From NCBI GenBank assembly GCA_039819115.1, contig JBCBST010000022.1, positions 1 to 32,605 on the forward strand: a stretch of DNA of 32,605 nucleotides, given 5' to 3'. Origin of the DNA: JBCBST01 sp039819115 (GTDB lineage: Bacteria; Bacteroidota; Rhodothermia; Balneolales; Balneolaceae). Positions 15,455-22,976 of the stretch are shown here, piece after piece. Made by a program: the position numbers and the translations under genes. The notes under the pieces were generated by a model, which was not told where the DNA came from, made no database searches, and saw only the letters and a program-made list of their open reading frames with translations. Numbering within the stretch: the stretch's first letter is position 1; each line of letters opens with the position of its first letter.

Positions 15455-15652
15455 TCAGGCCTCTTTCTTTCGGTTGGCAAGCCACCAAATTAGGGCAATG
15501 ATACCAATAAGCAGCAGGGCAAGACCAAATCCACCTAAAAAAGCATACAGCAGGTAAGGTATGATAACCCCAATAACCGCAGCTGAAATGGCTTTAACTG
15601 GATTTCCGGATAACAGGAGTGCGCGCAATGCGCGAATGATACGGCCGATCAT
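15455..15652 (-). CDS. Small hydrophobic protein, unknown
   Basis: A 65-residue product with a basic N-terminus (RIIRALRALLLSG), a glycine-rich hydrophobic stretch (about 21-40) and a second one (about 41-58, ending in ALIWWLANRKKEA). It likely forms a helical hairpin in the inner membrane with both ends in the cytoplasm. I recognise no family. There is no good Shine-Dalgarno before the ATG at 15652, which is common in this group. It sits between dusB and msrB on the same strand, and coding potential is supported mainly by the membrane-protein pattern. Confidence 0.55.
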   Translation of the reverse strand: MIGRIIRALRALLLSGNPVKAISAAVIGVIIPYLLYAFLGGFGLALLLIGIIALIWWLANRKKEA

Positions 15653-15742
15653 AGTATAAGATCTTAATTAGCTAATGCGGGCACCTACGCGAACAACAGG
15701 AAAAAAGATTCAAAGAGAAAGTAGAAGGTGCTATATGATTTG

Positions 15743-16732
15743 TTAAACCACGGCGTAAAACTCTTTCTCGGAGAAGTTGAGTAGAATCTCAAGGATAGGA
15801 TCCATCTCGGTATGCTTCATAAGTTCTAACCGAAGTTTTTTCCCGTTACGGATTCCCTTGAGGTATTGGCCATAATGCTTTTTCATGATGATAACGCCAT
15901 ATCGTTCGCCCTGATGCTGTACCGATAACCGAAGCTGATGAGCACAAATCTCTAAGCGTTCGGCAAGAGTGGGTTCGGGCAGAGTTTCACCTGTTTCGAG
16001 ATACTGACGGCATTGCTCAAAAATCCAGGGATTACCAATAGCCCCTCTTCCAATCATGACGCCGTCCACACCAGTTTCTTCGAACATCTGTTTGGCTAAC
16101 TGTGGGCTGGTAACATCTCCGTTACCAATAATCGGTATTTCAAGTCCGGGTGTATCCTTTAGTTTCTTAAGCCAGTCCCACCGGGCATCGCCTTTGTACT
16201 TTTGCTGCCGGGTTCGGGCATGAACGGTTAGTGCTTTCACTCCTACACGTTGCAACATCAGGGCCACTTCCTGTATACGAATGGTGGAATCGTCCCAACC
16301 TAACCGTGTTTTAACGGTTACTGGTTTTGTAGTTACGGCGTCTACAACGGTGCCCGCCATGCGTTCCATCATGTCCATATCTTTCAGGCAGGCAGCACCG
16401 GCGCCTTTATTCACGACTTTGTAAACCGGGCATCCGAAATTGATATCGACCAAATCGGGGTTATTATTTTCGGCAACCTTTGCTGCACCTTCCATGGCCT
16501 CTTCGCGCCCTCCAAATATTTGGATACCAAATGGACGTTCCATTTCTTTAAACACCATCTTATGCAAGGATATTTCCGAATCCCGGATAATGGCTTCTGA
16601 ACTGATAAACTCGGTGAATACAATGTCTGCCCCTTTCTCCCGACAAATCTGCCGAAAAGGTGAGTCGGTAACGTCCTCCATGGGTGCAAGAAAGAGGGGC
16701 CGGGACGGTAGTTGGATGTCTGCGATGTTCAT
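15743..16732 (-). CDS. dusB: tRNA-dihydrouridine synthase, DusB type
   Basis: This FMN enzyme reduces specific uridines in tRNA to dihydrouridine. The 329-residue length is normal. PLFLAPMEDVTDSPFRQIC opens the TIM barrel, INFGCPVYKVVNKGAGAA carries the catalytic Cys101, VKTRLGWD and LTVHARTRQQKYKG follow, and IIGNGDVTS plus GVMIGRGAIGNPW complete the flavin-binding face. The C-terminal tRNA-binding helices include HYGQYLKGIRNGKKLR. It is the first gene of the minus-strand set with the small membrane protein and msrB. Assignment to DusB rather than another Dus subgroup is by overall similarity. Confidence 0.93.
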   Translation of the reverse strand: MNIADIQLPSRPLFLAPMEDVTDSPFRQICREKGADIVFTEFISSEAIIRDSEISLHKMVFKEMERPFGIQIFGGREEAMEGAAKVAENNNPDLVDINFGCPVYKVVNKGAGAACLKDMDMMERMAGTVVDAVTTKPVTVKTRLGWDDSTIRIQEVALMLQRVGVKALTVHARTRQQKYKGDARWDWLKKLKDTPGLEIPIIGNGDVTSPQLAKQMFEETGVDGVMIGRGAIGNPWIFEQCRQYLETGETLPEPTLAERLEICAHQLRLSVQHQGERYGVIIMKKHYGQYLKGIRNGKKLRLELMKHTEMDPILEILLNFSEKEFYAVV

Positions 16733-16916
16733 ATTATTAAGATACGACTTTTTTGGATTCTCGAATTTGGATTCCCGAAGCGTGCGCCAAATAGAGGTCC
16801 ATATTGTATTGAAAGGGGTTTTTCAGGATGTTAACAATAGTGAGACCGGTAGTCTTTAGATGGGGAGAATCCTATCTTAGGTCATCTTAAAAATAATCCT
16901 ATAAAAAGAGGTTAAC

Positions 16917-17993
16917 ATGTCGCTTGGTACACAAAGTATTGAGGAACTTCTTGGTGATGAGGCTTCCTATCTGTTAGATCACGAATGTAAAACGATCGAT
17001 AAATCTCGATTGCATTTACCAACCCCGTCTTATGTGGATGATGTCTGGTATCATTCCGATAGAAATAACCGGGTGTTAGCAAATCTTCAACGTATGTACG
17101 ATAATGGTAGATTGGGTGGAACCGGGTTTCTTTCCATTTTACCGGTGGATCAGGGTATTGAGCACTCTGCAGGTGCATCGTTTGCAAAAAACCCGGATTA
17201 CTTCGATCCTGAACATATTGTAAAGCTGGCTGTTGAATCGGGATGTAACGCAGTAGCTTCTACCTTCGGTGTATTGGCTGCAATGTCTCGCAAATACGCA
17301 CACAGAATACCATTCGTGGTTAAAATCAATCACAATGAGTTGCTTACTTATCCTAATACATTCGACCAGATTATGTTTGGATCGATTGAGCAAGCCTACA
17401 ACATGGGTGCCGCTGCAGTGGGTGCTACCATCTATTTTGGTTCGGATGAGTCGAATCGCCAGATTGTGGAAGTAGCCGAAGCATTTGATTATGCTCATGA
17501 ATTGGGAATGGCTACCATCCTGTGGTGCTATACACGGAATAACGCGTTCAAAGTGGATGGTGTCGATTACCATACCTCCGCCGATCTTACCGGACAGGCC
17601 AATCATATTGGAGCTACTGTTGGCGCAGATATTGTGAAGCAAAAACAACCTACAAACAATGGCGGGTACAAAGCCTTGAACACCGGCAGTTCCAGTTATG
17701 GTAAGCTGGATGAGCGTATTTACACGGAGCTAACCAGCGATCATCCTATTGATCTTACCCGATACCAGGTTGCAAACTGCTACATGGGTCGTGCCGGTTT
17801 AATCAACTCTGGTGGGGCTTCTGGCTCTAACGACTTTGCTGATGCCGTTAAAACAGCCGTTATTAACAAAAGAGCGGGTGGTATGGGCTTGATTAGTGGT
17901 CGTAAAGCATTCCAGCGTCCACTGGACGAAGGAGTGAAACTGCTTCAGATGATTCAGGATGTATATCTTAACGAAGATGTTACTGTAGCCTGA
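16917..17993 (+). CDS. fbaB: Class I fructose-bisphosphate aldolase, FbaB/DhnA type
   Basis: This aldolase cleaves fructose-1,6-bisphosphate through a Schiff base without a metal. The 358-residue protein shows FLSILPVDQGIEHSAGASFA (about 71-90), VVKINHNELLTYP, and the Schiff-base lysine Lys241 in GADIVKQKQPT. The C-terminal phosphate-binding region includes NSGGASG and GGMGLISGRKAFQRP. The roughly 350-residue bacterial form is longer than archaeal DhnA aldolases. An AGAGG just before the ATG may serve as ribosome-binding site. A strong intrinsic terminator follows, so it is probably a single-gene unit, as expected for a highly expressed glycolytic/gluconeogenic enzyme. Confidence 0.94.
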   Translation: MSLGTQSIEELLGDEASYLLDHECKTIDKSRLHLPTPSYVDDVWYHSDRNNRVLANLQRMYDNGRLGGTGFLSILPVDQGIEHSAGASFAKNPDYFDPEHIVKLAVESGCNAVASTFGVLAAMSRKYAHRIPFVVKINHNELLTYPNTFDQIMFGSIEQAYNMGAAAVGATIYFGSDESNRQIVEVAEAFDYAHELGMATILWCYTRNNAFKVDGVDYHTSADLTGQANHIGATVGADIVKQKQPTNNGGYKALNTGSSSYGKLDERIYTELTSDHPIDLTRYQVANCYMGRAGLINSGGASGSNDFADAVKTAVINKRAGGMGLISGRKAFQRPLDEGVKLLQMIQDVYLNEDVTVA

Positions 17994-18015
17994 TTCTGGC
18001 TTTTTAAGCAAAATC

Positions 18016-18050
18016 AGCCTCGTACAGACTTTATGTGCGAGGCTTTTTTT
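18016..18050 (+). terminator. Intrinsic terminator after the aldolase gene
   Basis: An 11-bp stem (18016-18026 with 18034-18044, one T-G pair) has a 7-nt loop and is followed by T44-T50. It lies 22 bases after the aldolase stop and is the strongest terminator in the window on the plus strand. Confidence 0.9.
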
Positions 18051-18077
18051 GTATTATTACGCCCACACTGATCTTCA

Positions 18078-19157
18078 TTGAGTTCCCCAGACGTCCATAT
18101 CAATAGTCCATCCCCGGAAAACATCTTTTCGCGAAAGTATTTCCTTATTTCGTTGGCTCTGAGCGTATTAACGATGGGGGGAGTCATCTACTATACCTAT
18201 ACACCGGGTGTGCTCGATCACCTTGCCTTTAAGCGATTACCAGGGCTGGGTATCGCTCTTGTGGTTTCTTTTTTAAGAGTATGGTTTACCGCAGCAAAAT
18301 TTCGATTCCTTTCAAACGGTGCGTTATCCTGGCTGGCCAGCTTCAGAATTGTGTTGGTATGGGATTTTACATCGGCCGTTACTCCGTCTACGATTGGAGG
18401 GGCCCCAATGGCAACGTATGCCATGACAAAAGAAGGCACAAGTTTAGGAGAATCCACGGCGATGATGTTGTATAGCGTACTGCTGGATCAAATCTGGTTT
18501 GCTATAGCTATTCCCATTCTGCTGATATCAGGAGTATTTTATGAAGTCGTGCCACCAGAAATTGGATTTGTTGGCGAAGCGTCCATGTTAACCCTTTATA
18601 TCGTTCTGTTAAGTTATGCTTCGCTGTTGGCTTATGCCGTGTTAGTGAATCCCGCAGTAATCAAAAAAGTGGTTAACCTGTTGTTCAGCCTGCCTGTACT
18701 TAACCGGTATCAGGAAAAAATGAATGCTGAGGCAGTCAACCTGGAGCAGTATGCGAATGAGTTACGCAAAAAACCGTTTAGCTTTTTATTGAAAGCGTTG
18801 TTTTTTGCCATTATGACGTGGCTGGCCAGAATTGCTTTGCCCACTATCGTCATATTGAGTTTGTTGCCGGCTCCTGAAATCTTATCCACCCTGCGTAGCC
18901 TTGCCATGAATTTGGCTTTCCTGGTTGTGCCGACCCCTGGAGGAAGCGGGGGTGTGGAAGGTTTATTTGTATTGTTTCAGGGCCCCTTATTTTTTGTTTC
19001 GGAAACCGCAGTTTCAATGCCTGTTCGGGAGTCCTTCATTGGAGTGGCGTTATTCTTGTGGAGAATGATCAGCTATTACATCAGTATAGCCATTGGCATG
19101 GGAGTCACGAGTTGGTACCTGAACAAAGCCGTTGCCAAGCAGTTAAATACAGACTAA
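18078..19157 (+). CDS. UPF0104/lysylphosphatidylglycerol synthase-TM family membrane protein
   Basis: A 359-residue polytopic membrane protein with roughly eight hydrophobic segments. It matches the transmembrane (flippase-like) part of lysylphosphatidylglycerol synthases without the soluble aminoacyl-transferase domain: SAVTPSTIGGAPMATYAMTK (about 99-118), LYSVLLDQIWF and the C-terminal VVPTPGGSGGVEG. Stand-alone members are proposed lipid transporters or are of unknown function. The start is a TTG at 18078: a TGA at 18069-18071 blocks anything upstream, and the next in-frame ATG would delete part of the first helix. Its stop abuts the GTG of radA with no gap, so the pair is likely coupled. 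Confidence 0.85.
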   Translation: MSSPDVHINSPSPENIFSRKYFLISLALSVLTMGGVIYYTYTPGVLDHLAFKRLPGLGIALVVSFLRVWFTAAKFRFLSNGALSWLASFRIVLVWDFTSAVTPSTIGGAPMATYAMTKEGTSLGESTAMMLYSVLLDQIWFAIAIPILLISGVFYEVVPPEIGFVGEASMLTLYIVLLSYASLLAYAVLVNPAVIKKVVNLLFSLPVLNRYQEKMNAEAVNLEQYANELRKKPFSFLLKALFFAIMTWLARIALPTIVILSLLPAPEILSTLRSLAMNLAFLVVPTPGGSGGVEGLFVLFQGPLFFVSETAVSMPVRESFIGVALFLWRMISYYISIAIGMGVTSWYLNKAVAKQLNTD

Positions 19158-20507
19158 GTGGCTAAAGTTCAGATCCAGTTTGAATGTGTGGAGTGCGGGC
19201 ATCAATCTCCAAAGTGGTTAGGTAGCTGCCCAAGTTGTGGGAAATGGAATACCTTTATTGAAATTGAAAAAGAGCAAAAGAGAGCAGAAAAAGCCCATAA
19301 AGCACGTATTGACGGGCTATCAGGTACAAGTGAACCGGTATCATTAGATGCTATCAGAATCGATGAACAACAGCGGATTACAACCGGAATCAAAGAACTG
19401 GATCGTGTTTTGGGTGGAGGGTTGCTTAGTGGTGCTTACATCCTTTTGGGTGGAGACCCTGGTGTAGGGAAAAGTACACTTACCCTTCAAATAGCTAAGT
19501 CTAATCCCGAATTATCCATCTTGTATTGCTCGGGCGAAGAATCGGCCGGTCAAATCAAACAAAGAGCGGAACGGTTAGGTATTCAATCGTCGGGGCTGCT
19601 TGTTTTTAATGAGACTCAAGCCGAGGTTATTCTGAAAAAGGCTCAGGAGCTTAACCCCGATTTGCTGATTATCGACTCCATCCAAACCGTGTATCGGACA
19701 GAATTACAAAGTATGCCCGGAAGTGTTCAGCAGGTAAAAGAATGCGCTGCACTATTCCAGCAGCTGGCCAAGAAAAAACATATCCCAACATTAGTGATCG
19801 GGCATGTTACCAAAGACGGTGACCTGGCGGGACCTCGGGTTTTAGAGCATATGGTGGACACGGTTTTACAGTTTGAAGGCGATAAGCATTACACCTATCG
19901 CTTATTACGATCATTAAAAAACCGGTTCGGTGCTGCTCAGGAAGTAGGTGTATTTGAGATGCAGGAACAGGGATTAGCGGAAGTGCCAAACCCATCGGAA
20001 TTATTTCTTTCAGGACAAGATCAGGGAGTGAGTGGAAATGCAGTAGTATGCACCCTGGAAGGTTCCCGACCTATTCTACTGGAAGTACAGGCCCTCGTTA
20101 CACCGGCATCGTATGGTACTCCGCAACGTACGGCCAACGGGTTTGATCGGAATAGACTGACGCTATTACTGGCTGTATTGGAGAAAAGAGCGGGTTATGG
20201 ATTTTCCAATCAGGATGTATATCTGAATGTAGCCGGAGGTATTCGGTTAAGTGATCCCGCGGGTGATTTAGGTGTCATATGTGCGTTAGTTTCCAGCCTG
20301 CTCGATAAGCCGGTATCACCCAAAACCATGCTTGTTGGCGAGGTCGGCCTGGGTGGTGAAGTTCGTCCTGTGCCACAGGTTCAAAAAAGAGTGACGGAAG
20401 CATCAAAAATGGGGTACACCACCATTATTCAACCAGCAAAAGAAGGAAATAAAGGATGTACTTCCATACTGGAAGCCATAAAAAAATCCCTTACGGACAA
20501 GCCCTAA
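19158..20507 (+). CDS. radA: DNA repair protein RadA (Sms)
   Basis: RadA is a RecA-like, Lon-like branch-migration helicase that processes recombination intermediates. The 449-residue product has a C4 zinc finger (Cys10, Cys13, Cys24, Cys27), Walker A GGDPGVGKST (98-107), the Walker B segment LLIIDSIQT, the RadA-specific KNRFG (254-258) and a Lon-protease-like C-terminal domain with DPAGDLG and GEVGLGGEVRPV. The start is a GTG directly after the previous stop. The last 23 bases and stop codon overlap a hairpin that works as terminator for the opposite-strand rpsU. Length and domains are complete. Confidence 0.95.
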   Translation: MAKVQIQFECVECGHQSPKWLGSCPSCGKWNTFIEIEKEQKRAEKAHKARIDGLSGTSEPVSLDAIRIDEQQRITTGIKELDRVLGGGLLSGAYILLGGDPGVGKSTLTLQIAKSNPELSILYCSGEESAGQIKQRAERLGIQSSGLLVFNETQAEVILKKAQELNPDLLIIDSIQTVYRTELQSMPGSVQQVKECAALFQQLAKKKHIPTLVIGHVTKDGDLAGPRVLEHMVDTVLQFEGDKHYTYRLLRSLKNRFGAAQEVGVFEMQEQGLAEVPNPSELFLSGQDQGVSGNAVVCTLEGSRPILLEVQALVTPASYGTPQRTANGFDRNRLTLLLAVLEKRAGYGFSNQDVYLNVAGGIRLSDPAGDLGVICALVSSLLDKPVSPKTMLVGEVGLGGEVRPVPQVQKRVTEASKMGYTTIIQPAKEGNKGCTSILEAIKKSLTDKP

Positions 20508-20513
20508 GGGATT
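20480..20513 (-). terminator. Intrinsic terminator of rpsU, embedded in the end of radA
   Basis: A 9-bp perfect stem (20485-20493 with 20505-20513, 11-nt loop) is followed on the minus strand by T residues from the A run at 20480-20486. On the plus strand there is no T run after the stem, so it works mainly for the minus-strand rpsU transcript. The stem includes the radA stop codon at 20505-20507. Confidence 0.82.
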
Positions 20514-20541
20514 CAAAATGTGATTGATTCAACGAGTCGTT

Positions 20542-20736
20542 TTAGAAATCGTCTCGTTGACGGCGACGCTGCTCTCGTACGGCCTTTTTCATGGCCTCAC
20601 GACGCTGTACAGAAGGTTTGATGAACTGCTGACGATCCTTGTACTCGTTAAGTACGCGGGATCTGGTCACCATCTTCTTAAAGCGGTTAATAGCGCGCTC
20701 AATACTTTCGTTGTCTTTTACATCAACGCCTAGCAT
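20542..20736 (-). CDS. rpsU: 30S ribosomal protein bS21
   Basis: bS21 binds the 30S platform near the 16S rRNA 3' end, where the anti-Shine-Dalgarno sequence lies. The 64-residue product matches the family: MLGVDVKDNESIERAINRFK, then TRSRVLNEYKDRQQFIKPS, then a very basic C-terminus (VQRREAMKKAVREQRRRQR). It is a single-gene unit with its own -7 box, leader and terminator. Its Shine-Dalgarno is far stronger than those of its neighbours (see the leader entry), which fits the autoregulation shown for bS21 in Flavobacterium johnsoniae. Confidence 0.95.
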   Translation of the reverse strand: MLGVDVKDNESIERAINRFKKMVTRSRVLNEYKDRQQFIKPSVQRREAMKKAVREQRRRQRDDF

Positions 20737-20739
20737 TAA

Positions 20740-20793
20740 GAATCACTTCCTTTCTTTTTGAATTAGTCCCGATTATTCGGGCTTGCAAATATA
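20740..20793 (-). promoter_or_regulatory. rpsU leader: -7 box, hairpin and extended Shine-Dalgarno
   Basis: Reading the minus strand: a perfect -7 element TATATTTG (20793-20786) has no good -33 partner. A small hairpin CCCGA/TCGGG (20768-20772 with 20777-20781, 4-nt loop) follows. Then AGAAAGGAAGTGATTC (20755-20740) precedes the ATG at 20736. Compared with the exact complement of a typical 16S 3' tail (AGAAAGGAGGUGAUCC), 14 of 16 positions are identical, and one mismatch can still form a G-U pair. This is unusually strong for a group whose ribosomes seldom use Shine-Dalgarno pairing. Confidence 0.75.
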
Positions 20794-20839
20794 CAAAAAA
20801 AGCCGGTTTATTCGACCATTAAAGAATTTGGAGTACTAC

Positions 20840-21619
20840 ATGGCGGATCAGACAGAACAGCACAATGAAGAAACAGCCCCCGAGCAACACAAGGAAAGAG
20901 GGCTTATCGAGGATTTTCTAGGGGATATCCTGAATTTAGATCGTGGATTACCAGGCACGATCTGGTTAATGCTTAAATCCCCACATGAGGTGGTTAACAG
21001 CTTTTTTGCGGTACCTAAGAAATATGTAAACCCATTCAGGTATACCATTATACTCACGACCATTACGACCTTTATCTCGGTTCAGTTTATTGACTATGAG
21101 GAGATGATGAAGAGTGCAATGGATGCGGGTGGGGATTCGGCGGATGTCATAGCGGGCTTACAGGAACAAATACCCACGTTTGACTGGCAGCTATACTTTG
21201 ATAACCTGCTTTTTATATCCACGGTACTGATAGAAAAATATGCAGCAATCAATTATATCGTTCTTTTTGCGCCGATGCTGGCTTTATCTACCTTTTTGTT
21301 ATTCAGAAAGCATATGCCCAAGTACAAGCAGCATTTTGTGATGAACTTATACGGAATCTCAACGCTTTCCTTATTTGGAATTATCTGGGCACTTTTGGTT
21401 CCGTTATTAGAGCAGTCTTCCGTATTTGAAGGATTATTGTATACCATTATCCCAACAACATTGTATTGCTGTTGGGTCATCTTCAGCTCCCTCGGTTTCA
21501 AAACCATTAAAGGCTTTCTGGGGGCTCTGGCAGGTTTTTTTCTGGGTTACATGTTTTATTCGATTATCCTCACGATAGTGATGTATTTCGGTGCATTTGT
21601 CATGACGATGGCTGGTTGA
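20840..21619 (+). CDS. Multi-pass membrane protein resembling DUF3667/Yip1-like proteins
   Basis: The 259-residue product starts MADQTEQHNEETAPEQ at the ATG at 20840; a TTG at 20783 would add 19 residues that overlap the rpsU promoter, so I reject it. After a hydrophilic start come IEDFLGDILNLDRGLPGTIW and VPKKYVNPFRYTIIL, which resemble the membrane part of DUF3667 proteins but without their zinc-ribbon start. About five hydrophobic segments follow, the last near the C-terminus. It is probably an inner-membrane protein of unknown role. Its 3' end overlaps the convergent TIGR02757 gene by 20 bases, so transcripts will be partly complementary. Family assignment is by general resemblance only. 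Confidence 0.72.
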   Translation: MADQTEQHNEETAPEQHKERGLIEDFLGDILNLDRGLPGTIWLMLKSPHEVVNSFFAVPKKYVNPFRYTIILTTITTFISVQFIDYEEMMKSAMDAGGDSADVIAGLQEQIPTFDWQLYFDNLLFISTVLIEKYAAINYIVLFAPMLALSTFLLFRKHMPKYKQHFVMNLYGISTLSLFGIIWALLVPLLEQSSVFEGLLYTIIPTTLYCCWVIFSSLGFKTIKGFLGALAGFFLGYMFYSIILTIVMYFGAFVMTMAG

Positions 21620-22436
21620 CGATAAATTCAGGAGGAATTTTTTGTCCCAGAACACCCACGCCGAATAAAGCGAAGTCATACTTTACCGGGTCTTCCGGGT
21701 CCATGATTCGGAGCCGCCCGGTCAATTCTACAACAGATTTCCAGTCATTTTGATGACGGGATAACAACCCTAGTATCCGGGCCTGGCGAGCCACGTGCAC
21801 ATCAAGCGGGACGTTTAAAGCAGAAGGTGGGAGAAAATTCCAGATGCCTGTATCTACGGTGCTTTTACGAATGCACCATCTTAAAAACATATACAGTCGT
21901 TTAGCCGAACTGTTCTTTTCCGGGTTAGAAAGATGTTTACGGGTACGTTGCGGGGTTTCTGGGTGCAGCTCAAAGAATCGTTCATGAAAAACTGCAATAA
22001 GCTCGCGCTTTTGGGAACCAGCCTGGTTGTTACAGTCGTCCCAGAAGGATTCAAAGGTGTTGTGTTGTTGAAGAATGGCAGCAAGTCCTTTTATGAGCCA
22101 GTACATATCTTCCGGTTTAAATGTACGGTGCTTGAATCCTTCCAAATGACGGGCATCCAGGTCACTGAAATTCCCGATAAACTCGGAGGGTTTATAGTTC
22201 ATCCGGGTCAGTAAATCTTCCACTTTCGCATTCACGATATCCCGGCGACCCCATGCCATAATTGCGGCGAAAAAACCAGCCAACTCCTGGTCGGCTACCT
22301 CAGGAAAGGCATGCATGAATTGGACAGGGTCATCATCGATATACCCAGGTTGCTCAATCTGGCTTACCAGATCGTCTAGGAAAGGTTTGAGTTTGAGGAG
22401 CCTGGGTTTGGAAAGTGTTTTGAGTTTTTTGGACAT
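21600..22436 (-). CDS. TIGR02757 (DUF2400) family protein
   Basis: The 278-residue protein matches this family of unknown function, found mainly in Bacteroidota and related groups: DPVQFMHAFPEVADQELAGF (about 36-55), FFAAIMAWGRRDIV, then FKHRTFKPEDMYWLIKGL, RLYMFLRWCIRKSTVDTGIW and the C-terminal PLDVHVARQARILGLL. The helix-rich C-terminal part somewhat resembles HhH DNA glycosylases, which would suit a neighbour of mutY, but that is conjecture. It is the last gene of a minus-strand group with the Ig protein, mutY and the DUF1801 gene. It overlaps the convergent membrane-protein gene by 20 bases at the 3' end. Confidence 0.87.
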   Translation of the reverse strand: MSKKLKTLSKPRLLKLKPFLDDLVSQIEQPGYIDDDPVQFMHAFPEVADQELAGFFAAIMAWGRRDIVNAKVEDLLTRMNYKPSEFIGNFSDLDARHLEGFKHRTFKPEDMYWLIKGLAAILQQHNTFESFWDDCNNQAGSQKRELIAVFHERFFELHPETPQRTRKHLSNPEKNSSAKRLYMFLRWCIRKSTVDTGIWNFLPPSALNVPLDVHVARQARILGLLSRHQNDWKSVVELTGRLRIMDPEDPVKYDFALFGVGVLGQKIPPEFIVNQPSS

Positions 22437-22496
22437 GAAAAAGATATTCGCCCGGTCGGGGTGTGCCGGTTTTACATGGAAAGCGAGACGTTTGAA

Positions 22497-22934
22497 TTAT
22501 TCCTTCACCATACCAAGATATGGCACGTCTTTTACCTTCTTATACCTTAATGCAGCGACGATACATGTCCGGACAGCTTCAACCGGAATCTCTGTATCAC
22601 GATGAAACCAGATTGCTCTGTTCTTTTCACAAGTAAACAATCCTCCATACACTTCTTTGAATGTGGAAACCAGGATGGTACTACAGCTGAAAAATAGGGC
22701 ATACTGATCAGGAAATCGGGGTTTCCAATCCATGCGCACCGTACTACCCACGTTGGATATATAGCTGGGCTCACCCCATTTCAGCGTTTCTTCAAGGGAG
22801 GTAACTTCGTTGAGTTCATCAGCCGTTTCAAGGATGAGGGTGCGAAGTGCTTCAAGCCTGGGTTTGATATCCGGAGGGTAGCCATTGAAAACCGCGGCTA
22901 CATCAGGATGCGAGGTAAGTGCCAGTGAGTTCAT
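22497..22934 (-). CDS. DUF1801 (YdhG-like) protein
   Basis: The 145-residue product fits the DUF1801 fold: YPPDIKPRLEALRTLILETA (about 19-38), the LKWGEPSY motif (about 51-58), then DQYALFFSCS and the C-terminal VPYLGM. These small cytoplasmic proteins have no established function. The gene lies 42 bases downstream of mutY and 60 bases upstream of the TIGR02757 gene on the same strand. Confidence 0.82.
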   Translation of the reverse strand: MNSLALTSHPDVAAVFNGYPPDIKPRLEALRTLILETADELNEVTSLEETLKWGEPSYISNVGSTVRMDWKPRFPDQYALFFSCSTILVSTFKEVYGGLFTCEKNRAIWFHRDTEIPVEAVRTCIVAALRYKKVKDVPYLGMVKE

Positions 22935-22976
22935 ATCTGAAAATGAGGATTATTCACTAATCCTCAAAAGATGAGC

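Noticed and set aside
15615..15634. GC-rich palindromic stretch that could be a hairpin
   Set aside because: It encodes the repeated RALRAL of a small membrane protein and has no T tract.
15681..15731. GCACCT/AGGTGC inverted repeat and ATTAGCTAAT palindrome between dusB and the small membrane gene
   Set aside because: The arms are short and the loop is about 40 nt; there is no T run and no sign of a known operator.
20524..20733. Plus-strand reading frame across rpsU
   Set aside because: It is antisense to a clear bS21 gene that has its own promoter box, Shine-Dalgarno and terminator.
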